NCBI GenBank assembly: GCA_035222895.1 | Contig: JAVYIG010002374.1 | Span: 62,001 to 126,000, forward strand | Origin: Strongylocentrotus droebachiensis | Taxonomy: Eukaryota > Echinodermata > Echinoidea > Camarodonta > Strongylocentrotidae | DNA length: 64,000 nucleotides | Direction of reading: 5' to 3' | In this document: piece by piece, positions 37,155 to 47,249 of the stretch | Layout of the letters: every line of letters begins with the position of its first letter | How positions within the stretch are numbered: the stretch's first letter is position 1 | Notes under the pieces: model-generated | What the model was told of the DNA's origin: nothing | Databases searched by the model: none | Seen by the model: the letters and a program-made list of their open reading frames with translations, nothing else | Program-made: the position numbers and the translations under genes

Positions 37155-37450
37155 TGTGTAACAGGTCAGAATTGAACTGTTTTATAGTGAAAAATATCTA
37201 TCTATTCTTCTGAGTAGAAGCTATCAATTTGGCCAAAACATGACATTCCACAGCTATGAGAGAGTTAATGATGTATGGTCACTTGGTCAGTAACTCGACC
37301 CCCCCCCCCTTCCACCAGTAATAACATAGCCAAACAAACCCCAAATTGTAAACATCAGATAAGAACCCCAGACTTCCTGTCTCCCTCCCAACAACAAGAC
37401 CCTTTCCCAGAACAGGTGGTAGCTATACCAATACCACCGTGAGAGTGTAA

Positions 37451-38395
37451 GTCACCTCATCACCCCCATCCGACATTGGCACACCCGAAGGATCCGAGAA
37501 GCCATCGAGATCCACCAACACAACACCGTACCCCAAGACCCAGGCCTTCACATCAACAGTATCTGGCACCCAATCCTCCCTCACCATCCTACCTCCGACC
37601 AATCTCCAACCAACTCCACAACCAACACGCCAACCACCAACACTTCACCAATCCAGCCATCTGTTAGCCCGGACACCACCTACAACCACCCAACCACACC
37701 CACTCAACTAGCCTCTTCACCCACACAAGCACCGCCCACGCCCACACCTCGCTACAACCTACGCCAACGCCGAAACCGCCGACCAACACACACAGACCGA
37801 CACCATTAATATCTATCCTCACCGCCGATCGATACACCCACTCAACGAACCACACAACCCCCCCCCCCCCCCCCCCCCGCTACCCCGCCGACACCTACCA
37901 CCCGACGTCCGCATAACCGCCGCCCACTCGTTTCCCGCCAATTCACGCAACCGCGCGCCACCACCGACAGGTGCCTGCCAACCTGCCGAGCCCGCCGGCT
38001 CATTGTTTTCCCCCAAGTCCGCATCCACGCCATAAGAACCGCCGCACGCCTAGCGAACACTCACTCCTGAAGACGGACAGTCAACCTGTCCGAAACGTCG
38101 AGTCTACTCTCCTGCTCCTGCTCTGCAATTCTACTCGCCTACTCAACTCTCCAACTCAATCCAGTCTTCTACTCAAACCTCTCATCCTGCCCAAACTTTC
38201 TGGGTTACAGTCCTTTTCAGGACTAAACTCACTTCCGAAAGATACTCTTCCTTCTAACCTCCACTTTCTCGCCTTTCATCTCACCTCCATTCTCTATCTA
38301 CTTTCCTCAGTCCCTCGAGGACTTTTACACATGGTGTACCGTAAACCTCTTCCGTGATTATTCATACCACCATGCAAACCTTCAAACATCATCTG
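37451..38395 (+). repeat. Upstream PLTR of the Penelope-like element
   Basis: 945 bp, identical by eye to 40632-41574 except for the C tract (37858-37878). It starts inside what would be the C-terminal coding part of a preceding copy, so it carries the last ~118 codons of the ORF without its start. Small frames in it (such as 37971-38357) are not genes. Confidence 0.9.
38063..38103 (+). ncRNA. Hammerhead-ribozyme-like motif, upstream PLTR
   Basis: Order of parts: stem I strand ACTC (38063-38066), core CTGAAGA (38067-38073), one extra C, stem II GGACAG (38075-38080) pairing with CTGTCC (38086-38091) around a 5-base loop, core GAAAC (38092-38096), cleavage triplet GTC (38097-38099), stem I partner GAGT (38100-38103). 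Hammerheads with very short stem III are known from Penelope-element PLTRs. The extra C and tiny stem III make activity of a single copy uncertain. Confidence 0.7.
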
Positions 38396-40990
38396 ATTCA
38401 GCTCTACGGGGAGCCTACTCAACTCAGCGTCAGACAACTCCAGCGCGATCTAGTTAAGTCAGCCAAGCTCACCAACCACCTAACCTTCCTCAAACGCTGC
38501 CGCGACTCCGACACCATCCCTCTAGGCCTTCAACTCAAATCCGCCGTTGACACCCCCAAAGCCCAGCGCATACTACACCAAGCCAGTATTGACCTTACCC
38601 GAGAACGCATCGTACACACACGCCACCAACTCCACGATCTCAATATCGCTACCTCTGCATCTCAGTCCAATATCAACCAACGACTCAATCCCGATGACCT
38701 CAGCAAAGTACAGTCCTTCAACGACCACACCGCCCAACTCGCCTTTCAGACCACCAAACTCAAGCAAATTAGGAAGTTCGACCAATTACGTTCACGCAAG
38801 CGGATCCGCACCAACGACCCTCCAACGACTCAACCCATTAAGGACACAGTAGTCAACCTCAGTCAACACAGACTCTCCCAAGCCGAACACAAGGTTCTAT
38901 CCCTAGGACTCAACTTCGCCGTAGCTCCCAAGAAGATACCATTCTCCGACATCGTACAACAAGTAGAACCCAAGCTCCGTTTCCTCTCCAAAGCTGCTGC
39001 CAACGACATCCGACTCAAAATTTCCAACGCTCTCGCCGAAGCTAAACCACCCAAACCCAACCTATCTAAAGAAGAACGATCCGCTATTCAAGACCTCCGC
39101 AAGAACCAATCCATCCACATCCTACAAGCAGATAAGGGAAACGCCACCGTCGTCATGGACCAAGATACATACGAAGATAAGATCTGCGACCTACTCAAAG
39201 ATAAGGAAACCTACTCCAAACTTAAGAGGGACCCAACCCCGGCCAACGAAAGGAAGATCAACCAACAACTTTTGACCCTACACAGATCCGACGCACTACC
39301 CAAGGCACTCTACTTTCAACTCAGATCCTCGTCAGCTAAGTCACCCATCCTCTTCGGACAGCCCAAGATTCATAAGCCGCTCATCCCTCTCCGCCCTATC
39401 ATCTCTACCCGAGGATCATCCTGCTACAACACTGCACGTCATCTCGCCAACATTCTACAACCACTCGTAGGCCAAACCCAGCACCACGTCACCAACTCCA
39501 AGCACTTCATCGACATCCTCTCCAAAACCAAGATCCAGCCATCCGACACACTCGTCAGCTTCGATGTCACCTCTCTATTTACCAACGTTCCTGTAGACCA
39601 AGCATGCGACATCATCAAACAACGCCTCATCTCAGACCCAGACCTCGAATCTAGGACCAAGCTCACACCTGACCAGATCCACGACCTCCTTCTCACCTGC
39701 CTCCACTCCAACTCTTTCAAGTGGCGCAGCAACTTCTATAAACAACTTCAAGGAGCAGCCATGGGATCTCCACTCTCACCAATTATCGCCAACATCTTCA
39801 TGGAACACCTCGAGCACCAAGCACTCAAGTCCGCCGACAAGTCTCCCTCACTCTGGCTACGCTACGTCGACGACACCTTCGTCATCTGGCCACACAGCAC
39901 ACCAGACCTCCACCAGTTCCTCGACCACATCAACAACCAACACCCCAGCATCAAGTTCACCATGGAGATCGAACACGACAACTCAATCCCTTTCCTAGAC
40001 GTACTCATCACTAAGACACCATCAGGATTCCCCGCGCACCAAGTATACCGGAAACCAACCCACACAGACCGCTACCTCAACTTCCGATCTCACCACCATC
40101 CATCAGTCCACCAATCAGTCTCCAACTCACTCATCAGACGAGCCCACCAACTTAGTGATAAAGCACATCTCCAGCAAGAACTGAAGCACATCACGCACGC
40201 ACTTACTTCCATCAACCAGTACCCAAGAAGGAAAATCAACACCCGTACTCCCTACCACAAGACCAACAACATCACCACCGGAACCCAACCTGATACCAAA
40301 CCCACCGCCACCATCGTACTTCCCTACATCGGCAAGACATCACACCGACTACAACGCATCCTCCGCTCAGCTAACATCCTCGTCAGACACCAATCCAACC
40401 GCAAGCTCTACTCCACTCTTCACTCTCACAAGGACAAGCACCCATCCAACAAACAACCAGGCGTCTACAAGATTCCCTGCGATTGCGGCAAAGTCTACAT
40501 TGGAGAAACCGGCCGCGATTTCGACACCCGACTAAAAGAACACAAGACCCACCACCGACGCAGCGAATGGGACAAGTCAGCCATCGTCAAGCACGCACAA
40601 CAAGAGCTCCACCAAATTCACTGGGATAAAAGTCACCTCATCACCCCCATCCGACATTGGCACACCCGAAGGATCCGAGAAGCCATCGAGATCCACCAAC
40701 ACAACACCGTACCCCAAGACCCAGGCCTTCACATCAACAGTATCTGGCACCCAATCCTCCCTCACCATCCTACCTCCGACCAATCTCCAACCAACTCCAC
40801 AACCAACACGCCAACCACCAACACTTCACCAATCCAGCCATCTGTTAGCCCGGACACCACCTACAACCACCCAACCACACCCACTCAACTAGCCTCTTCA
40901 CCCACACAAGCACCGCCCACGCCCACACCTCGCTACAACCTACGCCAACGCCGAAACCGCCGACCAACACACACAGACCGACACCATTAA
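38354..40990 (+). CDS. Penelope-like reverse transcriptase with GIY-YIG endonuclease
   Basis: Uninterrupted 878-codon protein that copies element RNA and cuts the target site. Reading from the N-terminus: a basic helical region; DKGNATVVMD near residue 259; PKIHKPLIPLRPIIS near 337, a mark of Penelope RT; SFDVTSLFTNVP near 401; GSPLSPIIANIF near 470; and the catalytic YVDDTFVIW near 503. The GIY-YIG nuclease starts near residue 703 as GVYKIPCDCGKVYIGETGR, with the CxC typical of Penelope/Poseidon-type proteins, and RLKEHK after it. The tail is rich in Thr, Pro and His. All catalytic motifs seem present, so it could be active. The start is uncertain: the first ATG overlaps the end of the upstream PLTR. 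Long minus-strand frames opposite it are shadows. Confidence 0.95.
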   Translation: MIIHTTMQTFKHHLIQLYGEPTQLSVRQLQRDLVKSAKLTNHLTFLKRCRDSDTIPLGLQLKSAVDTPKAQRILHQASIDLTRERIVHTRHQLHDLNIATSASQSNINQRLNPDDLSKVQSFNDHTAQLAFQTTKLKQIRKFDQLRSRKRIRTNDPPTTQPIKDTVVNLSQHRLSQAEHKVLSLGLNFAVAPKKIPFSDIVQQVEPKLRFLSKAAANDIRLKISNALAEAKPPKPNLSKEERSAIQDLRKNQSIHILQADKGNATVVMDQDTYEDKICDLLKDKETYSKLKRDPTPANERKINQQLLTLHRSDALPKALYFQLRSSSAKSPILFGQPKIHKPLIPLRPIISTRGSSCYNTARHLANILQPLVGQTQHHVTNSKHFIDILSKTKIQPSDTLVSFDVTSLFTNVPVDQACDIIKQRLISDPDLESRTKLTPDQIHDLLLTCLHSNSFKWRSNFYKQLQGAAMGSPLSPIIANIFMEHLEHQALKSADKSPSLWLRYVDDTFVIWPHSTPDLHQFLDHINNQHPSIKFTMEIEHDNSIPFLDVLITKTPSGFPAHQVYRKPTHTDRYLNFRSHHHPSVHQSVSNSLIRRAHQLSDKAHLQQELKHITHALTSINQYPRRKINTRTPYHKTNNITTGTQPDTKPTATIVLPYIGKTSHRLQRILRSANILVRHQSNRKLYSTLHSHKDKHPSNKQPGVYKIPCDCGKVYIGETGRDFDTRLKEHKTHHRRSEWDKSAIVKHAQQELHQIHWDKSHLITPIRHWHTRRIREAIEIHQHNTVPQDPGLHINSIWHPILPHHPTSDQSPTNSTTNTPTTNTSPIQPSVSPDTTYNHPTTPTQLASSPTQAPPTPTPRYNLRQRRNRRPTHTDRHH

Positions 40991-41574
40991 TATCTATCCT
41001 CACCGCCGATCGATACACCCACTCAACGAACCACACAACCCCCCCCCCCCCCCCCCCGCTACCCCGCCGACACCTACCACCCGACGTCCGCATAACCGCC
41101 GCCCACTCGTTTCCCGCCAATTCACGCAACCGCGCGCCACCACCGACAGGTGCCTGCCAACCTGCCGAGCCCGCCGGCTCATTGTTTTCCCCCAAGTCCG
41201 CATCCACGCCATAAGAACCGCCGCACGCCTAGCGAACACTCACTCCTGAAGACGGACAGTCAACCTGTCCGAAACGTCGAGTCTACTCTCCTGCTCCTGC
41301 TCTGCAATTCTACTCGCCTACTCAACTCTCCAACTCAATCCAGTCTTCTACTCAAACCTCTCATCCTGCCCAAACTTTCTGGGTTACAGTCCTTTTCAGG
41401 ACTAAACTCACTTCCGAAAGATACTCTTCCTTCTAACCTCCACTTTCTCGCCTTTCATCTCACCTCCATTCTCTATCTACTTTCCTCAGTCCCTCGAGGA
41501 CTTTTACACATGGTGTACCGTAAACCTCTTCCGTGATTATTCATACCACCATGCAAACCTTCAAACATCATCTG
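40632..41574 (+). repeat. Downstream PLTR of the Penelope-like element
   Basis: Direct repeat of the upstream PLTR. Codons to 40990 belong to the RT/GIY-YIG protein; the remainder is non-coding with a C tract (41038-41057) and a hammerhead-like motif. Confidence 0.9.
41242..41282 (+). ncRNA. Hammerhead-ribozyme-like motif, downstream PLTR
   Basis: Exact second copy of the motif in the upstream PLTR, 3179 bp further on. Cleavage in both copies of a transcript would release a unit-length RNA. Confidence 0.7.
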
Positions 41575-42716
41575 AGAGTGTAACTGTTATAAAAGAAGGC
41601 AGAGGTATTTGTCAGATTCACTCCTGCACTGCCCCCCATCCATGGGGCAGGCAGGGAGGTCGACTCTGCAAGCTTTTGGAGTTACTTTGTAAATTAGGTA
41701 AGAAGATTATTCTTTTGTCAAGTTTGATAATTATTGAGATAATTAGTATTTTTGTAGATGTATTCTGATGTTAGTTAATAAGCTTGGTATCGTTCGGAAC
41801 GATAGTTTGTGTTAAATTAATATGCATTCTGTAAGGTGTGGCATATTATCTGTTTAATCGTTAGTATGTCGATTTCGTTAGTGAGTTAATTAAGCACTAG
41901 ATTAAGATTTGGTAATAGTAATTTGAGATGATTTGAATATTACTATGTTATCTGTTATATCACTTGTAATCTTTAGGAGTTTTAGTCATATAATGTGTTG
42001 TTGAGATTAACTCTGGATAATCGTATTTTGCAAGACAGTTGTAATTAAGAGTAATGTTTTAAGAGTTAACAGTTAGCGGATATAGTTTGAATCTTCTTCA
42101 CTTTTCTGTTGTATATCTAAAGAGTATATATAATTCACAATGATTTGTATTAATTATTGTTCCTTTAGGTATTGACAATCAAGAGTAAGAAGCGGGTACT
42201 ATGAGAGGAAACAGTCCTCTAGGCCAGATTGCCAGGGTGAGTGGTTATCATATTCAATGTATAAACCACTATTTCAATGTAGTTTTAATTGGGAAATATG
42301 TATGATTGTTTTACAAAGTTCACTTGATGGCTGTCTTCATTTACTTGTTTGGAAAGTTATCCATCAAGATGGACGAACTTTATTTGTGATTAGATACTTG
42401 TTATTTTCATGCAATATTGATTAAGTTTTAATGAATGGATATAAACAACCTGTTTATCATTTATTATCATGAGTCGGCTTGACGTCATATTGTTGGAATG
42501 CGTATCTTAGAGTCATAAACGAATAATATGTTTATTGCTATTATGTGTGTTTTTCAAACATGTCCTCATTTTTATTTAATGGTTTTACCTTTATTTATTT
42601 ATTCAGGCTTTAGCTTAGTTTATTTTTGCACCTGAAATAAAAACGAACCGCAACACAACGAATGGTGTGACGAGTATTTTCTTCCAGTTTCCGCGTGTGA
42701 TCTGCGATGTTACAAA

Positions 42717-42734
42717 TGGCGTAATCGGCAGGAT
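42717..42734 (+). promoter_or_regulatory. Primer-binding site, tRNA-Ser type
   Basis: TGGCGTAATCGGCAGGAT, two bases after the 5' LTR. Its complement ends in CCA and matches the 3' end of eukaryotic tRNA-Ser as I remember it, with one difference. This would prime minus-strand DNA synthesis. Confidence 0.7.
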
Positions 42735-44399
42735 TTCAGCAAGTGCAAGCCCTGGCTTTCTGTGGAGCTTCTACATCTGTGGGACAACTCGATCGGACAC
42801 AGATGTCTAGAAACGTGTAAATATTGACGTAGATTTTAAGATACAATGATTGTGTGTATATTGTATGAATGTTTGTAGCTAAGCTAGTGTGAAGTTTAGT
42901 AAGGAGCTACATTGTGTTTGCTTGGGATAATTTTATTGAAATTATCTTGTAATGGAATACTTTAATGTATTCAGTTTAAATTGTTTTGGGAAAATTAAGG
43001 AATGAAACTATTCATATGTTGTTCAGACTGTCATGATAATACTGTGTTTGGAACAGTCCATACCCCCTTTCGTATTTAATTTCGGCTGGTTGGATGGAGC
43101 CTCATACATAAGGGATGGCATACAAAGACACCAGTATTTTATAATATTGATAGGAGGGATAACAGTATGCATGTAGGTGTAGAGCAAGTATGAAGCTCTA
43201 GCTTTATCACTTATGAATAGTTGGAGTATTTCTTTATTCGAACTTGAAAATTGTTGATATTTAAAGTTCGGCAAGACATTTGTTAGAGTTTTGGTAACTT
43301 AGGTATTAGGTTGTAGCATGTATATCACATTTATTGAATTGATACGCATGATGTATATTTGTTAGTTTTAGAGACTGCTTTGGAAAAAGCAGGGGAGCAC
43401 TTGAACATAAAACTTTGTTTTATTTTGGGTCAGCAATTCGCAGTAACTATTATGTGCGTGTGTGGTATAATGGATATTGTATTGTTTTATACCGAGATTT
43501 CTGGAATGTAACCGGGATTTGGCTGGAATTACTATTGGACTAAGCCTGGATAGTGTATTTAATGTTTATTCTGAAAACCTCGACATGAGACCGGAATCAT
43601 TCATGGTAGAAATACTGGGGCGACTTCTAGGAACAGTAAGGCTTGTCTCTTTACCTTTGTTTTTCTGTTAACCTCGTAAAGAGGCCGGAAAGGGCACATT
43701 GGTAGCGGAGAGGATTAGCCAAAAGTTATAAGATTTCTTTGTATATTGCAATATGTCGAATTTGTGTATCTTTGGAGTTTATTAAGATGTGAAAGGAATA
43801 TCCATAGGGCGAGGTCGTTACGAAATACAGTTGACAGTTTTACTGCTGTATTTGCTAGAGTGGGTAAATGTACTATAAGGACGCTTATTGTTTTTGTGTG
43901 TTTAGATTGACACCGAGTAAGTTAATTGGGTATGTACCGTGAAAATCATCTGGCTTGTTAGAGATGCCTGTAATATGAAGATTTGTGTTGATAACTAAGG
44001 TTTGGCAGTAGAGACTCTGGAACTGTTAGGATCAGTTGGGTAGTACTTAGATAATTTGTGAATGCTAGGAGCCTCGACATGAGACCAGTTTTACATAATA
44101 AGGAGTGCTAGAATGACTGAAACAGATGAGTTTTTGCACTAGATATGTTTTCTGTGATTCTCGTCATGAGACCAGAAAGGTCGTATTAGTGGTGCGGGCT
44201 GGCCAATAATGTGTTATGATTTTAATTTTTATATTCTGTACTATGCAAAAAGATTTTTAATCACATGATTAATTTTGGTTTGCGTATTGGTAATTAGGCA
44301 TCGGTATTAGGATCGGGAAACAGCCACGATGGGGACTAGGTATAGTGGGTATTTAATATAATTTTTGTTGTAGTCTGAGTGTCGGGACGACACTCAATT
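42735..44399 (+). other. Non-coding interior of the LTR element, with repeated hairpin motif
   Basis: AT-rich, no gag or pol. Four copies of a motif close to CTCGACATGAGACCGGAA occur at about 43578, 43674, 44070 and 44160. In each, CTC and GAG can pair around a 4-5 base loop even where the loop differs (ACAT, TAAA, TCAT). In two, GRCC and a downstream GGTC or GGC can form a second stem. It may be a structured RNA signal, such as packaging, but this is inference. Confidence 0.45.
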
Positions 44400-44410
44400 A
44401 AGTAGGGGAG
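44400..44410 (+). promoter_or_regulatory. Polypurine tract
   Basis: AAGTAGGGGAG directly before the 3' LTR, the expected place for plus-strand priming. Confidence 0.65.
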
Positions 44411-45835
44411 TGTGTAACAGGTCAGAATTGAACTGTTTTATAGTGAAAAATATCTATCTATTCTTCTGAGTAGAAGCTATCAATTTGGCCAAAACATGAC
44501 ATTCCACAGCTATGAGAGAGTTAATGATGTATGGTCACTTGGTCAGTAACTCGACCCCCCCCCTTCCACCAGTAATAACATAGCCAAACAAACCCCAAAT
44601 TGTAAACATCAGATAAGAACCCCAGACTTCCTGTCTCCCTCCCAACAACAAGACCCTTTCCCAGAACAGGTGGTAGCTATACCAATACCACCGTGAGAGT
44701 GTAACTGTTATAAAAGAAGGCAGAGGTATTTGTCAGATTCACTCCTGCACTGCCCCCCATCCATGGGGCAGGCAGGGAGGTCGACTCTGCAAGCTTTTGG
44801 AGTTACTTTGTAAATTAGGTAAGAAGATTATTCTTTTGTCAAGTTTGATAATTATTGAGATAATTAGTATTTTTGTAGATGTATTCTGATGTTAGTTAAT
44901 AAGCTTGGTATCGTTCGGAACGATAGTTTGTGTTAAATTAATATGCATTCTGTAAGGTGTGGCATATTATCTGTTTAATCGTTAGTATGTCGATTTCGTT
45001 AGTGAGTTAATTAAGCACTAGATTAAGATTTGGTAATAGTAATTTGAGATGATTTGAATATTACTATGTTATCTGTTATATCACTTGTAATCTTTAGGAG
45101 TTTTAGTCATATAATGTGTTGTTGAGATTAACTCTGGATAATCGTATTTTGCAAGACAGTTGTAATTAAGAGTAATGTTTTAAGAGTTAACAGTTAGCGG
45201 ATATAGTTTGAATCTTCTTCACTTTTCTGTTGTATATCTAAAGAGTATATATAATTCACAATGATTTGTATTAATTATTGTTCCTTTAGGTATTGACAAT
45301 CAAGAGTAAGAAGCGGGTACTATGAGAGGAAACAGTCCTCTAGGCCAGATTGCCAGGGTGAGTGGTTATCATATTCAATGTATAAACCACTATTTCAATG
45401 TAGTTTTAATTGGGAAATATGTATGATTGTTTTACAAAGTTCACTTGATGGCTGTCTTCATTTACTTGTTTGGAAAGTTATCCATCAAGATGGACGAACT
45501 TTATTTGTGATTAGATACTTGTTATTTTCATGCAATATTGATTAAGTTTTAATGAATGGATATAAACAACCTGTTTATCATTTATTATCATGAGTCGGCT
45601 TGACGTCATATTGTTGGAATGCGTATCTTAGAGTCATAAACGAATAATATGTTTATTGCTATTATGTGTGTTTTTCAAACATGTCCTCATTTTTATTTAA
45701 TGGTTTTACCTTTATTTATTTATTCAGGCTTTAGCTTAGTTTATTTTTGCACCTGAAATAAAAACGAACCGCAACACAACGAATGGTGTGACGAGTATTT
45801 TCTTCCAGTTTCCGCGTGTGATCTGCGATGTTACA
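44411..45835 (+). repeat. 3' LTR
   Basis: Intact LTR. It has a TATA box (TATAAAAG, 44709-44716), a likely initiator TCAGATTC near 44734 and an AATAAA at 45757-45762, so U3, R and U5 can be placed. Between TATA and AATAAA lie two possible introns: donor GTAAGA at 44819, acceptor CCTTTAG ending 45289, donor GTGAGT at 45358, acceptor ATTCAG ending 45727. A tiny frame starting MRGNSPLGQIAR sits in the middle exon. Confidence 0.8.
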
Positions 45836-46040
45836 TCATTATTTCCATCTGAAATCAAGTTTATCATGGGCTTCTTTTACCTCCTCACTTTTTACCGATC
45901 ACTCCTACATTAGTATAATTGCGTCATCTGCAGCATTACAAACACATTGCTGTTGTTGACATGTCCATGTTGTACGCAAGGTCTGTATATATTTCCTGAA
46001 CATCATTCCCATGATGCATCATGCAATCATCATAACTTAC

Positions 46041-46122
46041 CACTTCTATCAGCTGCTCCTCCGTGCATCACCCTTGCAATTACTATCATTCCAGTCTTCG
46101 GATCATACTTGATCGTAGCTCC
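46041..46122 (-). CDS. MPP7: MPP-family MAGUK, PDZ domain exon 1
   Basis: An 82-nt exon (phase 0 to 1) bounded by acceptor TTTTTCAG and donor G-GTAAGT. It encodes [20 protein letters not shown] followed by GGAADRSG. With the previous exon this makes EPL-GATI, the carboxylate-binding loop of MPP-type PDZ domains, and GGAADRSG is the nearly invariant MPP motif after the second beta strand. PDZ domains bind C-terminal peptides of membrane proteins. The last base of the exon is completed by GT of the next exon to give the glycine of SGLIHVGD. Confidence 0.94.
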
Positions 46123-46357
46123 CTGAAAAAGAAAGAGAAGAAAGAATGACTGATGATGCTCTACATACATGAAGATAATGAGTAATTATTGCTACACAAT
46201 CATCAAAACTATGTTTTAATTGTTTCTATTACAATTTGTTTACAGAAAATTCAATGAAAATACACTGATGTCTTAAGAAATTGATGTCTCCCATATACAT
46301 GTAATTCAGTCATGAAGTGCTGGGAGTCGAACCAGGGGTGGTATTCTGAAAACTATG

Positions 46358-46586
46358 TTAAAAGGGGTGTAGCATGGCAAATACTGGTTAACGCCATCTA
46401 CAATTTTTTTTGGACTTGATTAACAGTCAGCGCGCGCTAGGGTTCGCGAAACAGACCAAAGTTCTCCTCACGCTTCGGTTTTGCATGTTGCACGCACATG
46501 AATACTGTAGTTGTATTATACCCGATTGGCCCCCGAGTCAGGCCACGGGAAAGACATGTAGTCTCGTCATGCTACACCCCCTTTAA
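46358..46586. mobile_element. TTAA-flanked MITE family 3
   Basis: 229 bp between TTAA sites with inverted ends AAGGGGTGTAGCATG and CATGCTACACCCCCT. No ORF. It is close to the 5' side of the PDZ exon at 46041-46122. Confidence 0.8.
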
Positions 46587-46629
46587 CGTTGAATGTATGT
46601 TTGCTCACAAAATTTGTACAACATTGCAA

Positions 46630-47138
46630 TAAGTATTCAGAACAAGAAAGAAAACAAGGTCAAATGTAATTTCAGTTCTGCAAACTTAGACTTTGTTTTG
46701 GCATCAACATCAAGATTTTGAATTTTTAGCATAATTTCAAAAGTGTTTGTTCCAATTCCATGAAACTTGTACACAAGGGTTATCAAGTATCACAAATCAC
46801 ATGACACAAATTTCAGGTCACAAAGTCAAGGTCAAAGGTCATTTTAGGTCAGTAGACTAGATTATGTTTTCACAACTTAATATGAGAATTAATAAATCAA
46901 TTTTTTTTTAATTGTTAAAATTCCATTTAAGATATCAATCTTGGAACAAATTATAGTAAATAATTCTTCTGATGATTCATAGTCAATATTCATTTCAAAA
47001 TGCTGATTATATTCAGAGGATCTAATTTTGGGGGGCCTGCTAATGGGCCACCCTGCCTATAAATAATGTCCCAACCTCAATGTTTCATCATATAGAATTG
47101 CGTAATGCAGGCGACACCGCCGAGAGCATTTCCCTTGT
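46630..47138 (-). repeat. Repeat family B, copy 3 (inverted)
   Basis: Reverse-complement copy: ends GGCGACACCGCCGAGAGC and TTCCCTTG at the right, with GGGGCCTGCTAATGGGCCAC inside. Exact DR1 word on the minus strand at 46829-46841. Confidence 0.65.
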
Positions 47139-47249
47139 TTAATACCGGAGCTCACTTGGGTGTTGAGCTACCTGGTGTATACAGTGCTAATCGCAAAGAC
47201 CAGCATATCAAGAGTTGATATCAATAGCGACTATGTACATAACAGATAG

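Larger units (their letters stand above)
37451..41572 (+). mobile_element. Penelope-like element, full length
   Basis: Layout: upstream PLTR (37451-38395), coding region (38354-40990), downstream PLTR (40632-41574). It is inserted in the 5' LTR of another element; TGAGAGTGTAA is present at both junctions (37440-37450 and 41573-41583), an 11-bp target duplication. The downstream PLTR contains the 3' end of the ORF, the usual arrangement for Penelope elements. The two PLTRs differ, as far as I can see, only in C-tract length. GC content is far higher than in the surroundings. Confidence 0.93.
37155..45835 (+). mobile_element. Non-autonomous LTR element, split by a Penelope insertion
   Basis: Two near-identical long direct repeats: the 5' copy is 37155-37450 plus 41584-42714, the 3' copy 44411-45835 (about 1425 bp). 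Both start TGTGTAAC and end GTTACA. A primer-binding site follows the 5' copy and a polypurine tract precedes the 3' copy. The 1.7-kb interior (42715-44410) has no gag or pol; its longest frame is 64 codons. This is the plan of a LARD-like element that needs proteins from elsewhere. The only LTR differences I noticed are in a C tract, so it is young. No convincing target duplication (flanks TATC and TCAT). Confidence 0.85.

Noticed and set aside
37971-38357. A second Penelope ORF of 128 codons before the RT ORF
   Set aside because: It lies wholly in the PLTR, is repeated unchanged at 41150-41536 after the element, and overlaps the hammerhead motif and non-coding part; no domain seen.
38573-40783. 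Minus-strand frames opposite the Penelope RT
   Set aside because: Shadows of a GC-rich real ORF.
42717-44399. Degenerate gag/pol in the LTR-element interior
   Set aside because: I looked for protease, RT and integrase motifs in the frames available and saw none; the interior is AT-rich with stops throughout.
37155-45835. Simple tandem segmental duplication instead of an LTR element
   Set aside because: The primer-binding site right after the first copy, the polypurine tract right before the second and TG...CA ends favour an LTR element, although no clean target duplication was found.
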